From Umezawaea beigongshangensis (lineage in GTDB: Bacteria > Actinomycetota > Actinomycetes > Mycobacteriales > Pseudonocardiaceae), in assembly GCF_016464305.1 (NCBI RefSeq), contig NZ_JAEIOJ010000022.1, forward strand, positions 1-36,423: a stretch of 36,423 bases of DNA. Reading direction: 5' to 3'. The translations under genes and the position numbers were made by a program. A model generated the notes under the pieces. The model did no database searches and had not been told where the DNA came from. It saw only the letters and a program-made list of their open reading frames with translations. How positions within the stretch are numbered: the first letter of the stretch is position 1; each line of letters opens with the position of its first letter. Positions 28,132-34,722 of this stretch are shown piece after piece.

Positions 28132-29183
28132 GTAGGTCTCACCTCCGGTGGCGCGGGCGGGCTGGTCTGCGGAGCTGGTGGGCGGGATCGGCCGTGGTAG
28201 ATGTCCGGTTCGCTGGCGGCCCTGACGGGCTGGCCCAGGGCTCCGGTGCGGGGCGACCTGGGCGGTAGCCGGTCCCCGACCCGACCCGGACCCTTCGCGG
28301 GCTGTGACGGGCGCTGATCCGCCTGTTCAGCGGTGTGCTGCGGTGATGGCTGTGCCCTGGTGTCGTCGTCGGGAGCAGCGCCTGGTGGTGATCCGGGATC
28401 AGTGCGCCGTTCAACGCCGCGATCAACGTCGTGTTGTTGATCGGTGGCTGATCCGGCGTTGATCTGATCGCTGATCGCGAGGTGGTCCGCGGCGGTCATC
28501 AGCGGCAGGTCGCGGGTCACCGGCGGGCGGTCGGCCCACTCGGCGATCTGCGCGGCGGTGGGCACGGGCAGCAGCGCCATGTCGGCCTCGGCCGGGGTGC
28601 GCTTGCCCTTGAACTCGTTGCAGCGGGCGCAGCAGGTGACCAGGTTGGACTCGTCGCCACCGGCGTCCAGGTCCGGGTCGACGTGGTCGAAGTGCAGCAC
28701 CTTGCGCCGGTCCTTGGCCCTGCCGGACTTCTTGTTCAGCACGCCACTGCCGCAGTACCGGCAGCAGCCGCCGTCACGCAGCCAGACGCGGTGGCGCAGG
28801 GCGGTGTCGCGCAGTTCGGCCTTCTGCCGGGTGCGGCGGTCCTGCTCCTTGCGGCTGGCGTTCCGCTTCAAGAAGCGGTGGATGCGGTAGGTGAACCCAT
28901 CAATCCAGCTGTCGCCGAGGCACTCGCACTCGTCGCCGCGCTTGTGGAGCTTCGGGGCGTGACCGAGCACGCTCATCGTCAGCAGGGTGAGCACGCGGCG
29001 GCTGGACGCCCAGCGCTGGGCGGTCTGCTCGGTGAGATAGCCGTCGTGGCGCTGGTGGGCGCTCTTGGCACACAGCCGTTGGTAGGACGCTTGCAGGGCG
29101 TCGATGAGCGCGGCCTTGCCCTCGGCGAGGACCTCCCACGCGGGATCGTCGGCAAACTCGTCGCCGGTCAGGAAGTAGCTCAC
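28128..29183 (-). CDS. HNH nuclease with helical N-terminal domain, possible replication role
   Basis: 351 residues from GTG (overlap GTGA). Residues 1-120 are helical (F-A-D-D-P-A-W-E-V-L-A-E-G-K-A-A-L-I-D-A-L-Q-A-S-Y) and resemble the winged-helix part of phage replisome organiser-like proteins, only loosely. Residues 130-195 are an HNH nuclease: C-C-R-Y-C near 140-144, F-D-H-V near 165-168, E-S-N-L near 178-181 and C-C-A-R-C-N near 184-189. Residues 225-351 are low complexity. The DNA for residues about 235-285 carries a cluster of TGATC repeats. Being central in the early operon, it may be the phage replication initiation or host DNA attack protein. HNH is secure, the rest inferred. Confidence 0.83.
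   Translation of the reverse strand: MSYFLTGDEFADDPAWEVLAEGKAALIDALQASYQRLCAKSAHQRHDGYLTEQTAQRWASSRRVLTLLTMSVLGHAPKLHKRGDECECLGDSWIDGFTYRIHRFLKRNASRKEQDRRTRQKAELRDTALRHRVWLRDGGCCRYCGSGVLNKKSGRAKDRRKVLHFDHVDPDLDAGGDESNLVTCCARCNEFKGKRTPAEADMALLPVPTAAQIAEWADRPPVTRDLPLMTAADHLAISDQINAGSATDQQHDVDRGVERRTDPGSPPGAAPDDDTRAQPSPQHTAEQADQRPSQPAKGPGRVGDRLPPRSPRTGALGQPVRAASEPDIYHGRSRPPAPQTSPPAPPEVRPT
28315..28476. repeat. TGATC repeat cluster, candidate replication origin
   Basis: TGATC, in either orientation, occurs at 28389-28393, 28397-28401, 28421-28425, 28438-28442, 28449-28453, 28460-28464, 28465-28469 and 28472-28476, with another at 28315-28319. That is eight copies in 88 bases of locally less GC-rich DNA inside the C-terminal coding part of the HNH gene. 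Lambda has its iterons within the O gene in a similar way. This is pattern evidence only. Confidence 0.45.
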
Positions 29184-29530
29184 GCCGCACCTGCACGGGC
29201 GGCGCGGAGGCGGCGGGTCTTGGCGCGCTGGTACACGCGCTCGCCCCACCGGACCCACGGGGTGCGGTCGCCGTGGTGGGCGCGGCGGTGTGCCTCGCGG
29301 GCCACCAGGTGCAGCAGCTGCTCGGCGTCGGGCTCGGTGTCGCCGATGAGGCGGTCGAGAACGTCGACGTCGGTGCGCGGCTGGGCGAGCGTGGTGGCCA
29401 GCTCGGCGACGGCGCGCGGGTCGTGGCGGGCGAGGGCGGTCAGGTCGGCGACGAGCGCGGCGCGGCCGTCGCGGACGACGTCGCGCACGAGGCGCTGCGC
29501 GGTGCGCGTGAGCCAGGCGGCGGTGTGCAT
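29180..29530 (-). CDS. Helical early protein, unknown function
   Basis: 116 residues from ATG with GGAG upstream. Wholly helical in appearance, with basic and acidic faces (R-T-A-Q-R-L-V-R-D-V-V-R-D-G, D-V-D-V-L-D-R-L-I-G-D, and E-Q-L-L-H-L-V-A-R-E-A-H-R-R). It overlaps the HNH gene start by four bases. It could pair with that protein, as phage loader/initiator pairs do; inference only. Confidence 0.72.
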   Translation of the reverse strand: MHTAAWLTRTAQRLVRDVVRDGRAALVADLTALARHDPRAVAELATTLAQPRTDVDVLDRLIGDTEPDAEQLLHLVAREAHRRAHHGDRTPWVRWGERVYQRAKTRRLRAARAGAA

Positions 29531-29567
29531 GGTGGCTCCGGGTTGTGCGTGGTGTGGATGCGGGTCG

Positions 29568-29605
29568 GCGGTCGGTGCCCCAGAGGAACTCGGGGCACCG
29601 ACCGC
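29568..29605 (-). terminator. Hairpin terminator or attenuator in early operon
   Basis: Perfect 14-base stem GCGGTCGGTGCCCC at 29568-29581 with complement at 29592-29605 and a 10-base loop. Located between the minus-strand genes ending at 29621 and starting at 29530. It could reduce expression of the HNH segment or be subject to antitermination. Confidence 0.8.
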
Positions 29606-29620
29606 CAGGGCGGAAGCGGG

Positions 29621-30061
29621 TCAGCCAGCGGCGCGGAGCACCCCGGCGACGGCGAGGCCGGCCGCGACGTTCGCGGCCTGCTCGTCGGTGACGGGCACGC
29701 CGAGGCCGCGCAGCTGGTCGCGGATCAGGTCGGTGGTGATGGCCAGCGCGGCGGCGGTTGCCGCAGTGGACAACTCGGCCGCGCGGGCGTCGTGTGCCAG
29801 GCGCTGCCCGGCGAACGCGCCGACGTGCAGCGCGCTGGTCATGGTGAGCCGGTACGTCTGGGCGGCGCCGTTGAGCGAGGCGATCGCGGCCACGATCGCC
29901 ATGCCGGCGGTGTCGCGCAGGTGTGGCGCGAAGTGGGGCGCGATGTCGGCGGCGAGGTTGTCGCCGATGCGCACGCAGTCGTCGCCCTGCGCCCGTTGCC
30001 GGGCCAGCTCCAGCAGCCCGGCCTCGACGTCGTAGACCGGGCGGCGCGAACGGTCAGGCAT
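29621..30061 (-). CDS. Helical, Ala-rich early protein
   Basis: 146 residues from ATG with GAGGAG upstream; overlaps the DUF2637 gene by eight bases. The content is almost entirely helical with Y-D-V-E-A-G-L-L-E-L-A-R-Q-R, H-F-A-P-H-L-R-D-T-A-G-M-A-I-V-A-A-I-A-S-L and long Ala stretches. Neither a signal sequence nor clear membrane helices. No family recognised. Confidence 0.72.
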   Translation of the reverse strand: MPDRSRRPVYDVEAGLLELARQRAQGDDCVRIGDNLAADIAPHFAPHLRDTAGMAIVAAIASLNGAAQTYRLTMTSALHVGAFAGQRLAHDARAAELSTAATAAALAITTDLIRDQLRGLGVPVTDEQAANVAAGLAVAGVLRAAG

Positions 30062-30896
30062 GGGACTCCTCGTGGTCGATGGCGAGCTGGCTGGTTTGGT
30101 TGCGCAGGTGCGCGAGGATCTGGCGGGCCTGGCTGGTGGGCACGTCGTGCCCGGCCAGCTCGGACAGCCGGGCCGCCAGGGCGGGGCGGCCGATGCTCGG
30201 GTGCTCGGCGATCACCTGGCGGGCGGCGTCTAGGTGGCGCTGCCAGTCGCCGGGCGCTGGCTGGCGCTGGCTGGCGGGAATGGCGCGGGCTGGTTGGCTG
30301 GCGGGGATGACCACCCGCAGCCGATCGCTCAGGTCGAGCCGGGGTGCGGGCGGGCTGGCCGGGGTGGCGAGCACGGTGTGCGGGTCGCCCGCCGGACTGG
30401 TCACCACGATCACCCGCCCGGCCCACGGGTTGCCTGCTGGCGGGCGTGGGCTGGCGGGCTCGGCCGCGCGCGTCTTGGCGGGCGGGCGGACGGCGCGGGC
30501 CGCCAGCTGCAGCACGTGCAGCAGCGCGAACAGGGTCAGGGGCGGGACGCTGCCGACGCCCATCTGGACGGCCACGTGCGGGCGGTGCCCGCCGTCGATC
30601 AGCCAGTGGTAGAGGCTGTTGCCCGCCACCGATAGGACGATGGCGGTCAGCGCCAGCCAGCGCGCCGCACGGCGCACCTCGTGTGGCATTCGCGCGTCGA
30701 GCCAGACCGCGGTCGCCACCACGCCGGTGGCATCCAGCGACAGCGGCCACAGGTACGCCAGCCAGCCGTCGATCCTGGACAGCCGAGCCAGCCCGGCGAG
30801 TCCGCTGAACGACAGCACCAGCGACCCGCCGATCGGAACGGCGGCGAACAGGCGCACCAGCAGGCCGAGGCGCTCGCGGCCGGGGCGGCGGCTCAC
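30054..30896 (-). CDS. DUF2637 membrane protein
   Basis: 280 residues from GTG overlapping the upstream TGA. Four membrane helices at about 12-38, 42-66, 80-99 and 112-135, including I-G-G-S-L-V-L-S-F-S-G-L-A-G-L-A and L-W-P-L-S-L-D-A-T-G-V-V-A-T-A. This fits the DUF2637 family, which is found in actinomycete plasmids, integrating elements and phages (often named SpdB-like and related to spreading or replication). A Pro/Ala-rich linker follows, then a C-terminal helical part with I-A-E-H-P-S-I-G-R-P-A-L-A-A-R-L-S-E-L-A-G-H-D-V-P-T-S-Q-A-R-Q-I-L, an HTH-like DNA-binding segment. A membrane-tethered DNA-binding role is likely. Confidence 0.84.
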   Translation of the reverse strand: MSRRPGRERLGLLVRLFAAVPIGGSLVLSFSGLAGLARLSRIDGWLAYLWPLSLDATGVVATAVWLDARMPHEVRRAARWLALTAIVLSVAGNSLYHWLIDGGHRPHVAVQMGVGSVPPLTLFALLHVLQLAARAVRPPAKTRAAEPASPRPPAGNPWAGRVIVVTSPAGDPHTVLATPASPPAPRLDLSDRLRVVIPASQPARAIPASQRQPAPGDWQRHLDAARQVIAEHPSIGRPALAARLSELAGHDVPTSQARQILAHLRNQTSQLAIDHEESHA

Positions 30897-31123
30897 AGCC
30901 CGGCCTCGATCCGGTCGGCCAGCCGGTGCAGCGTCCGCACTGCCTGGCGGTCCAGGCCGAGGCCGTGCATGGTCGCCAGCTCGGCCAGCGTCGCGCGCAC
31001 GGCCTCCATCGCCAGCAGCACGTCGGTCCCGTACTGCCGCGCCACGGTGATCGAGACCGAGTCGACCAGCTCGTGCACGGCGTCGTCGATCTCGGTGTCG
31101 GTCGGCGGGCTACTGGTGGTCAC
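30893..31123 (-). CDS. Small helical protein
   Basis: 76 residues from GTG with GAGGAGG upstream. Two or three helices (D-D-A-V-H-E-L-V-D-S-V-S-I-T-V-A-R-Q-Y-G and A-M-E-A-V-R-A-T-L-A-E-L-A-T-M), no Cys or membrane segment. Overlaps neighbours at both ends. Unknown role within the early cassette. Confidence 0.7.
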   Translation of the reverse strand: MTTSSPPTDTEIDDAVHELVDSVSITVARQYGTDVLLAMEAVRATLAELATMHGLGLDRQAVRTLHRLADRIEAGL

Positions 31124-31367
31124 CAGGTACCTCCTCGGTGGTGGTCGGGGCGTCGAGCTGGCGGGCGAGCTGGCGGGCGCGGGCGACATCGCGGGCGTGT
31201 TCGTCGCGGACGGCGGGCAGCCCGGCCAGCCACTCGGCCTCTGGGCCGGGCTGGCTGGCGCGCTCGGCCAGCAGGCCGAGCACCGCCAGCACCAGCACCG
31301 CCAGCACCACCAGACCGACCAGCACGGCCACCACCCAGGGCGACAGCCGGTGCAGGACCTCGGTCAC
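31110..31367 (-). CDS. Single-helix membrane protein
   Basis: 85 residues from GTG overlapping the preceding TGA. One strong membrane helix at about 10-33 (W-V-V-A-V-L-V-G-L-V-V-L-A-V-L-V-L-A-V-L-G), then a charged helical tail (D-E-H-A-R-D-V-A-R-A-R-Q-L-A-R-Q-L-D). Unknown. Neighbouring small membrane genes suggest a complex at the host membrane, possibly with the DUF2637 protein. Confidence 0.7.
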   Translation of the reverse strand: MTEVLHRLSPWVVAVLVGLVVLAVLVLAVLGLLAERASQPGPEAEWLAGLPAVRDEHARDVARARQLARQLDAPTTTEEVPGDHQ

Positions 31368-31597
31368 GACCGCCACCACCCGTGACGGCGGTCGGCCCAC
31401 AGCAGGATCAGCAGGACCACGACCGTCGACAGCGATCCGACAACCAGCCCGGCCGGGGTCGGGCCGCCCCGTACCAGGGCGGCCCGACCGGCGAACGCGA
31501 CGACGCTCATGGCGATGAGCGACCACACCAGCGGCGCGAGCAGCTCGGCCACCGCGGTGGCGAGGTCGACCATCAGCAGCGCCGCGCGCCTACCCAC
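31364..31597 (-). CDS. Two-helix membrane protein
   Basis: 77 residues from GTG at 31597 (GGGAG six bases upstream); an ATG eight codons later is the alternative but has a poor box. Membrane helices at about 20-42 and 50-68, separated by R-A-A-L-V-R-G-G-P-T-P-A-G, and a short basic tail R-R-H-G-W-W-R-S. Overlaps neighbours on both sides. Unknown. Confidence 0.68.
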   Translation of the reverse strand: MGRRAALLMVDLATAVAELLAPLVWSLIAMSVVAFAGRAALVRGGPTPAGLVVGSLSTVVVLLILLWADRRHGWWRS

Positions 31598-31880
31598 GAC
31601 CGCTCCCGGACCGCTGGGCACGCTCGGCGTGGCCCTCCCAGATGTAGGCGCGGTCATGGTGGTGCTCGGCCGCAGCAGCCAGCGCGCGCCCGGTGATCCG
31701 GTCACCGGCGTGGAAGGCGTGGGTCGACGCCGCGTCGTAGGCGTCGCCGATCGCCCGGTGCGCGGCGGCCACGTCGGCGGCCGGGGGCGGCACGACGGCG
31801 ACGGCCTGGCCGAGCGCGATGTGCGCGGCGTCCAGCGTGTCGGCGAGCGCGGCCAGGGCACCGGTGGGCGCGGCCATCAC
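31590..31880 (-). CDS. Small Ala/His-rich helical protein
   Basis: 96 residues if started at the GTG that overlaps the upstream TGA; ATG one codon later is equally possible. Helical and rich in Ala and His (A-A-A-E-H-H-H-D-R-A-Y-I-W-E-G-H). No membrane helices. Unknown. Confidence 0.68.
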   Translation of the reverse strand: MMAAPTGALAALADTLDAAHIALGQAVAVVPPPAADVAAAHRAIGDAYDAASTHAFHAGDRITGRALAAAAEHHHDRAYIWEGHAERAQRSGSGRG

Positions 31881-32197
31881 CGCTCACCCGCCTCGACGCA
31901 CAGCGGCAGCGCCAGCAGCGCGGCCTCCAGCTCCAGACCGCGCACGACCTCGGCGATCGCGCGGGTGGCGTCCTGCATCGCCCACCGCGCCGGGGAGTGC
32001 TCGTCGTAGGTCAGCGCGGCGCGGTCGTAGGCCACGGCCAGGGCCTGCCACGCGGCGATCACGCGCTCGTGCCGGGCCACGGCCTCGGTGCGGGGCACAC
32101 CCACCGCCGGGGCCGTGCCGCCGAGCACCAGGGCCAGCTCGGCGCGGGCGTCCAGGACCGCGCGGACGGCGGCGGAGCGCCGCAGCGGGCGGCTCAC
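31877..32197 (-). CDS. Small helical protein
   Basis: 106 residues from GTG overlapping the upstream TGA. Helices with A-V-R-A-V-L-D-A-R-A-E-L-A-L-V-L and A-A-W-Q-A-L-A-V-A-Y-D-R-A-A-L-T-Y. The composition resembles the neighbouring 31590 protein, so the two may be distantly related. Unknown. Confidence 0.68.
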   Translation of the reverse strand: MSRPLRRSAAVRAVLDARAELALVLGGTAPAVGVPRTEAVARHERVIAAWQALAVAYDRAALTYDEHSPARWAMQDATRAIAEVVRGLELEAALLALPLCVEAGER

Positions 32198-32667
32198 CGG
32201 TCACCACCGGTGGCAGCGTCGAACGCGCCGCGCCGCCACAGGTCGACGAGCAGGAGCAGTCCACTGCGCAGGACGTCGACCAGCGCGTCGAACCCGCCCG
32301 CGCTGTACCGCGCGGTGATGACGTCCAGGGCGGCGTCGACGTCGCCAGCCAGGGCCGCCGCGGTCCCCTGCAGCACGGCGGCCCGGTCCTGGTCCTCGCC
32401 CTGGCCGAACGCGCCGCCCGCCCACGACTGACCGTTCGGCGGAACGTCGCGCAGTTCGCTGAACCCGCTCGCGGCGATGGTCAGCGTGAGAGCGGCGAGA
32501 TCGAACACACGAGCGAACGTCGCCTCGTCGTCCTCGGACATGCCGATCAGGTCGTCGAGCGCGGCCAGGCCCTCGGCCGTGTTGCCCTTCGCGTACAGGC
32601 GCACCACGCGCAGGTAGGCCAGGGCGAGCTGTGCGGCCTGCTCGTCGGTCGGCTCCGGGGCGTTCAC
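32194..32667 (-). CDS. Acidic helical protein, unknown function
   Basis: 157 residues from GTG overlapping the previous TGA. TPR-like helical repeats are suggested by L-A-Y-L-R-V-V-R-L-Y-A-K-G-N-T-A-E-G-L-A-A-L-D-D-L-I and A-L-T-L-T-I-A-A-S-G-F, and a C-terminal W-R-R-G-A-F. The K-G-N-x-A-E-x-L-A-A-L pattern is like one TPR unit; that is weak evidence. Unknown. Confidence 0.7.
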   Translation of the reverse strand: MNAPEPTDEQAAQLALAYLRVVRLYAKGNTAEGLAALDDLIGMSEDDEATFARVFDLAALTLTIAASGFSELRDVPPNGQSWAGGAFGQGEDQDRAAVLQGTAAALAGDVDAALDVITARYSAGGFDALVDVLRSGLLLLVDLWRRGAFDAATGGDR

Positions 32668-33014
32668 GCCAGCCGCCCGGAGATCGAGGCGTGCTCGGAG
32701 TCCTCGACGGCGGCCAGCTCGGCGGCCCGCAGCTGGTCGTCCAGCTGCTCCAGCGTCGCCAGCAGCGCGGTCGGCAGGGACGTCCGCTCCGGCAGGGCAC
32801 GGTAGACGGTGTGCACCGCGGCGATCGCCTCGCGGATCTCCGCGCTCAGGTAGCCGTGGCGGAGCCGGTCGGCCGCCGTCCAGCGGGTCGGCGTGACCGG
32901 GACCGCCTCGGCGGGCTCGGCCAGGCGGTGCCGTCCTGCCCGCTCTGCGGGCGGTGCGGCCGGGGTCGTGGCGCGGAACCACGGCGAGTCCTCTGGTTGG
33001 ATGGTGGTGGTCAT
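32664..33014 (-). CDS. Early protein with helical C-terminus
   Basis: 116 residues from ATG. Flexible Pro/Ala N-terminus, then W-T-A-A-D-R-L-R-H-G-Y-L-S-A-E-I-R-E-A-I-A-A-V-H-T-V-Y-R and L-L-A-T-L-E-Q-L-D-D-Q-L-R-A-A-E-L-A-A. Second-order early gene downstream of xis/cro. Unknown. Confidence 0.7.
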   Translation of the reverse strand: MTTTIQPEDSPWFRATTPAAPPAERAGRHRLAEPAEAVPVTPTRWTAADRLRHGYLSAEIREAIAAVHTVYRALPERTSLPTALLATLEQLDDQLRAAELAAVEDSEHASISGRLA

Positions 33015-33036
33015 GGAGATGAGTCCTCCGTGGTCA

Positions 33037-33062
33037 GGGCCGTCCGTTGCCGCGGGCGGCCC
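33037..33062. repeat. Imperfect hairpin before 33014 gene
   Basis: GGGCCGTCCG at 33037-33046 and CGGGCGGCCC at 33053-33062 form a 10-base stem with one mismatch (a wobble in plus-strand RNA) and a 6-base loop, in the gap between the Xis-like gene and the next early gene. Possibly a partial terminator at which antitermination acts. Confidence 0.4.
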
Positions 33063-33086
33063 GTTCGTTGTGCGGGACTGTGGCGG

Positions 33087-33308
33087 TCAGGCGTCGGTGT
33101 CGGTGATGCCCAGCAGGGTGCGCAGCTCGGCCGTGACGACGCGGTAGCCGGTGCCGACGCGCAGGACGCGCACGGGGTACTGCCCGCTGCGCGCGAGGGT
33201 GTAGCCCTTGCTGCGGCCGAGGCCGAGCACTCGGTTGGCGACGGGCAGCGGGATCGACACCGGCAGTGCGCGCACCTCGGCCTCGGTCATGCCGGTTGTG
33301 GTGGTCAC
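33087..33308 (-). CDS. Xis-like excisionase / MerR-type DNA-binding protein
   Basis: 73 residues from GTG overlapping the Cro-like stop. P-L-P-V-A-N-R-V-L-G-L-G-R-S-K-G-Y-T-L-A-R-S-G-Q-Y-P-V-R-V-L-R-V-G-T-G-Y-R-V near 20-57 is the classic pattern of excisionase-type winged helix proteins: helix-turn-helix with R-S-x-x-Y, then P-V and G-x-x-Y-R-V. These bend DNA at att sites and direct the integrase to excise the prophage. Expression with cro in the early operon, opposite to the integrase, fits. It could instead be a regulator. Confidence 0.82.
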   Translation of the reverse strand: MTTTTGMTEAEVRALPVSIPLPVANRVLGLGRSKGYTLARSGQYPVRVLRVGTGYRVVTAELRTLLGITDTDA

Positions 33309-33559
33309 GTGTCGGCCCTCGTCAGGCGCTCAGCCAGCTCCGCCTGTTGCTGGATGTCGACCGGCCTGATGCCGAGCGCGAGCGCCCATGCGGTCAGGAG
33401 GCGCCTGGACGCGCGCTTGTGTCCCAGCTCCACGTTGAGCAGGGCGTCGGGGTGGACCTGCACGCCGCGCTCGGCGATCCGCTCGGCGAGCTGGGGGGAG
33501 GTCAGGCCGTGCGCCTCCCGCAGGCTGCGGAGACTGACCATCGGGGGGAGTTGGTGCAT
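33305..33559 (-). CDS. Cro-like XRE protein
   Basis: 84 residues. XRE helix-turn-helix at about 8-62 (L-R-S-L-R-E-A-H-G-L-T-S-P-Q-L-A-E-R-I-A-E-R-G followed by L-L-N-V-E-L-G-H-K-R-A-S). The ATG at 33559 has no ribosome box; a TTGACT / 17 bases / TTAGAT promoter places the transcription start on or next to that ATG, so the mRNA is probably leaderless. It is the first gene of the leftward early operon and divergent from the repressor, so a Cro role is likely. Confidence 0.8.
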   Translation of the reverse strand: MHQLPPMVSLRSLREAHGLTSPQLAERIAERGVQVHPDALLNVELGHKRASRRLLTAWALALGIRPVDIQQQAELAERLTRADT

Positions 33560-33724
33560 ACCGACATCTAACGACAGGTACCGACAGGAGTCAATCAGTA
33601 ATGCGGAAAGCTATCGCTATCTGTCGAAGTTGAGCAGTGCATACGGGTTACGGGGTGCATCCGAGCGTGTGACGTGCGTACTGATGGTGGTACCTGTCGT
33701 TACCTGTCGTGGGATGCTGTCGCC
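33560..33724. promoter_or_regulatory. Immunity region with operators and leaderless promoter
   Basis: Repeated site of the form TACCTGTCGT or its complement: ACGACAGGTA at 33571-33580 and overlapping TACCGACAGG at 33579-33588, variant TATCTGTCG at 33618-33626, and two tandem TACCTGTCGT at 33691-33700 and 33701-33710. The minus-strand promoter TTGACT (33594-33589) and TTAGAT (33571-33566) has a 17-base spacer filled by the first two sites. The tandem pair lies 15 bases before the repressor ATG. This is the expected operator layout of a lysis-lysogeny switch. Confidence 0.78.
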
Positions 33725-34180
33725 ATGAGCAGACAGGGAGCCGGTCTCGACTGGGACCGACTGGCGCGCGCGGTCGTCGATCGGCGCACGCGCCTGGATC
33801 TCACGCAGGAGGCGGTGTACGCGGCCGGCGGCCCCTCCACGGTGACGCTGCGCTACATCGAGAGCAGTGGCCGTACCCGCTACCAACCGCTGATCCTGGC
33901 TCGTCTGGAACGCGCGCTCGGATGGGAGGCCGGCAGTGTCGACCGCATCCTGAGGGGAGGTAACCCCGTCCTCGCGCAGCCGGATGAGGCGCTACCCGGA
34001 GAGGATGTCGATCCGGCGGTGAACGTGGAGGCCGACGAGGTCGACGCGGCCGTGCGGATTCTGGAGTCGGTACGCGCTGCGTTCAGTCCAGCGGTGTTTG
34101 CCGCAGCACTGCGCACCCTGGGTGCGCAGATGGTGGATGTAGCCGGACAGAGTCACACGGAGCGTGTGAACGAGAGGTGA
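33725..34180 (+). CDS. Immunity repressor (CI-like), HTH protein
   Basis: 151 residues from ATG with only a weak GGGA upstream. N-terminal helix-turn-helix at about 10-80 (D-L-T-Q-E-A-V-Y-A-A-G-G-P-S-T-V-T-L-R-Y-I-E-S-S-G-R) with a Y-I-E segment of the XRE type; the C-terminal part is helical with V-D-A-A-V-R-I-L-E-S-V-R-A-A-F. It lacks a LexA/S24 protease domain, so induction would not be by simple RecA-stimulated self-cleavage. Location opposite Cro and before the integrase makes it the best repressor candidate. Confidence 0.78.
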   Translation: MSRQGAGLDWDRLARAVVDRRTRLDLTQEAVYAAGGPSTVTLRYIESSGRTRYQPLILARLERALGWEAGSVDRILRGGNPVLAQPDEALPGEDVDPAVNVEADEVDAAVRILESVRAAFSPAVFAAALRTLGAQMVDVAGQSHTERVNER

Positions 34181-34220
34181 CAGTGCACTCCATTCGAGTG
34201 TAGTTGCTCGCTCAAATGTT

Positions 34221-34299
34221 CGGACAGGTAACAACAGGGTTGCCCCCGTAGATAGGCGTCGTGCACCCTCCCATGAACATGGGAGACGATCTACGGGGG
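34221..34299 (+). promoter_or_regulatory. Operator-like site and nested hairpin before 34305 gene
   Basis: CGGACAGGTA at 34221-34230 resembles the immunity operators. Downstream, CCCCCGTAGAT (34243-34253) and ATCTACGGGGG (34289-34299) form a perfect 11-base stem enclosing a second perfect hairpin CTCCCATG-AA-CATGGGAG (34268-34285). The right arm of the outer stem contains the GGGGG ribosome box of the membrane gene that starts with TTG at 34305, so folding would hide it. Confidence 0.62.
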
Positions 34300-34304
34300 A
34301 CGAC

Positions 34305-34661
34305 TTGTCGAGATTTCGATTCGTGACGCTGTTCGTGGCCTCGCTGCTGACGCTGGCCGCACTGCTGGACTTACTAGCTGCCAGGTCAGGCGTGGAAAAC
34401 GCTCTATTCGAGTTGCACTTCGGGCACCTCGTACGGAATGCCGCAAGCGTAGCGTGGGTGGGATATTTTCTTGCGACCGTCCGTGACGATCTCGCTGATC
34501 TGATGATCGGCAACCGCGATATCACGAACTCTCACCTGCGTCGCCTCGAAAAACGAATCAACGATCTTTCCGATGCGGCGCACACCGCATCTACCGCAGA
34601 TGCCGCGACAAAGCGCCCATCTCGATCACACCCACACCTGACGTCGGTCGAGCGCAACTAA
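34305..34661 (+). CDS. Membrane protein, possible superinfection exclusion factor
   Basis: 118 residues from TTG with GGGGGA upstream. Membrane helices at about 5-27 and 42-60, then a charged coiled segment (R-D-D-L-A-D-L-M-I-G-N-R-D and R-R-L-E-K-R-I-N-D-L-S-D). The base composition is clearly less GC-rich than the neighbours and codon 23 is TTA (34371-34373), a codon that in Streptomyces depends on the bldA tRNA. Located between repressor and integrase on the same strand, so it is probably expressed in the lysogen. Small membrane proteins at this place often block superinfection; that is inference. Confidence 0.72.
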   Translation: MSRFRFVTLFVASLLTLAALLDLLAARSGVENALFELHFGHLVRNAASVAWVGYFLATVRDDLADLMIGNRDITNSHLRRLEKRINDLSDAAHTASTADAATKRPSRSHPHLTSVERN

Positions 34662-34722
34662 CGCGCTCCTCCTAGGCATCCGCGTCGGGTAATCCAACGC
34701 GCCTAGGGGTTACGGAGGAATC

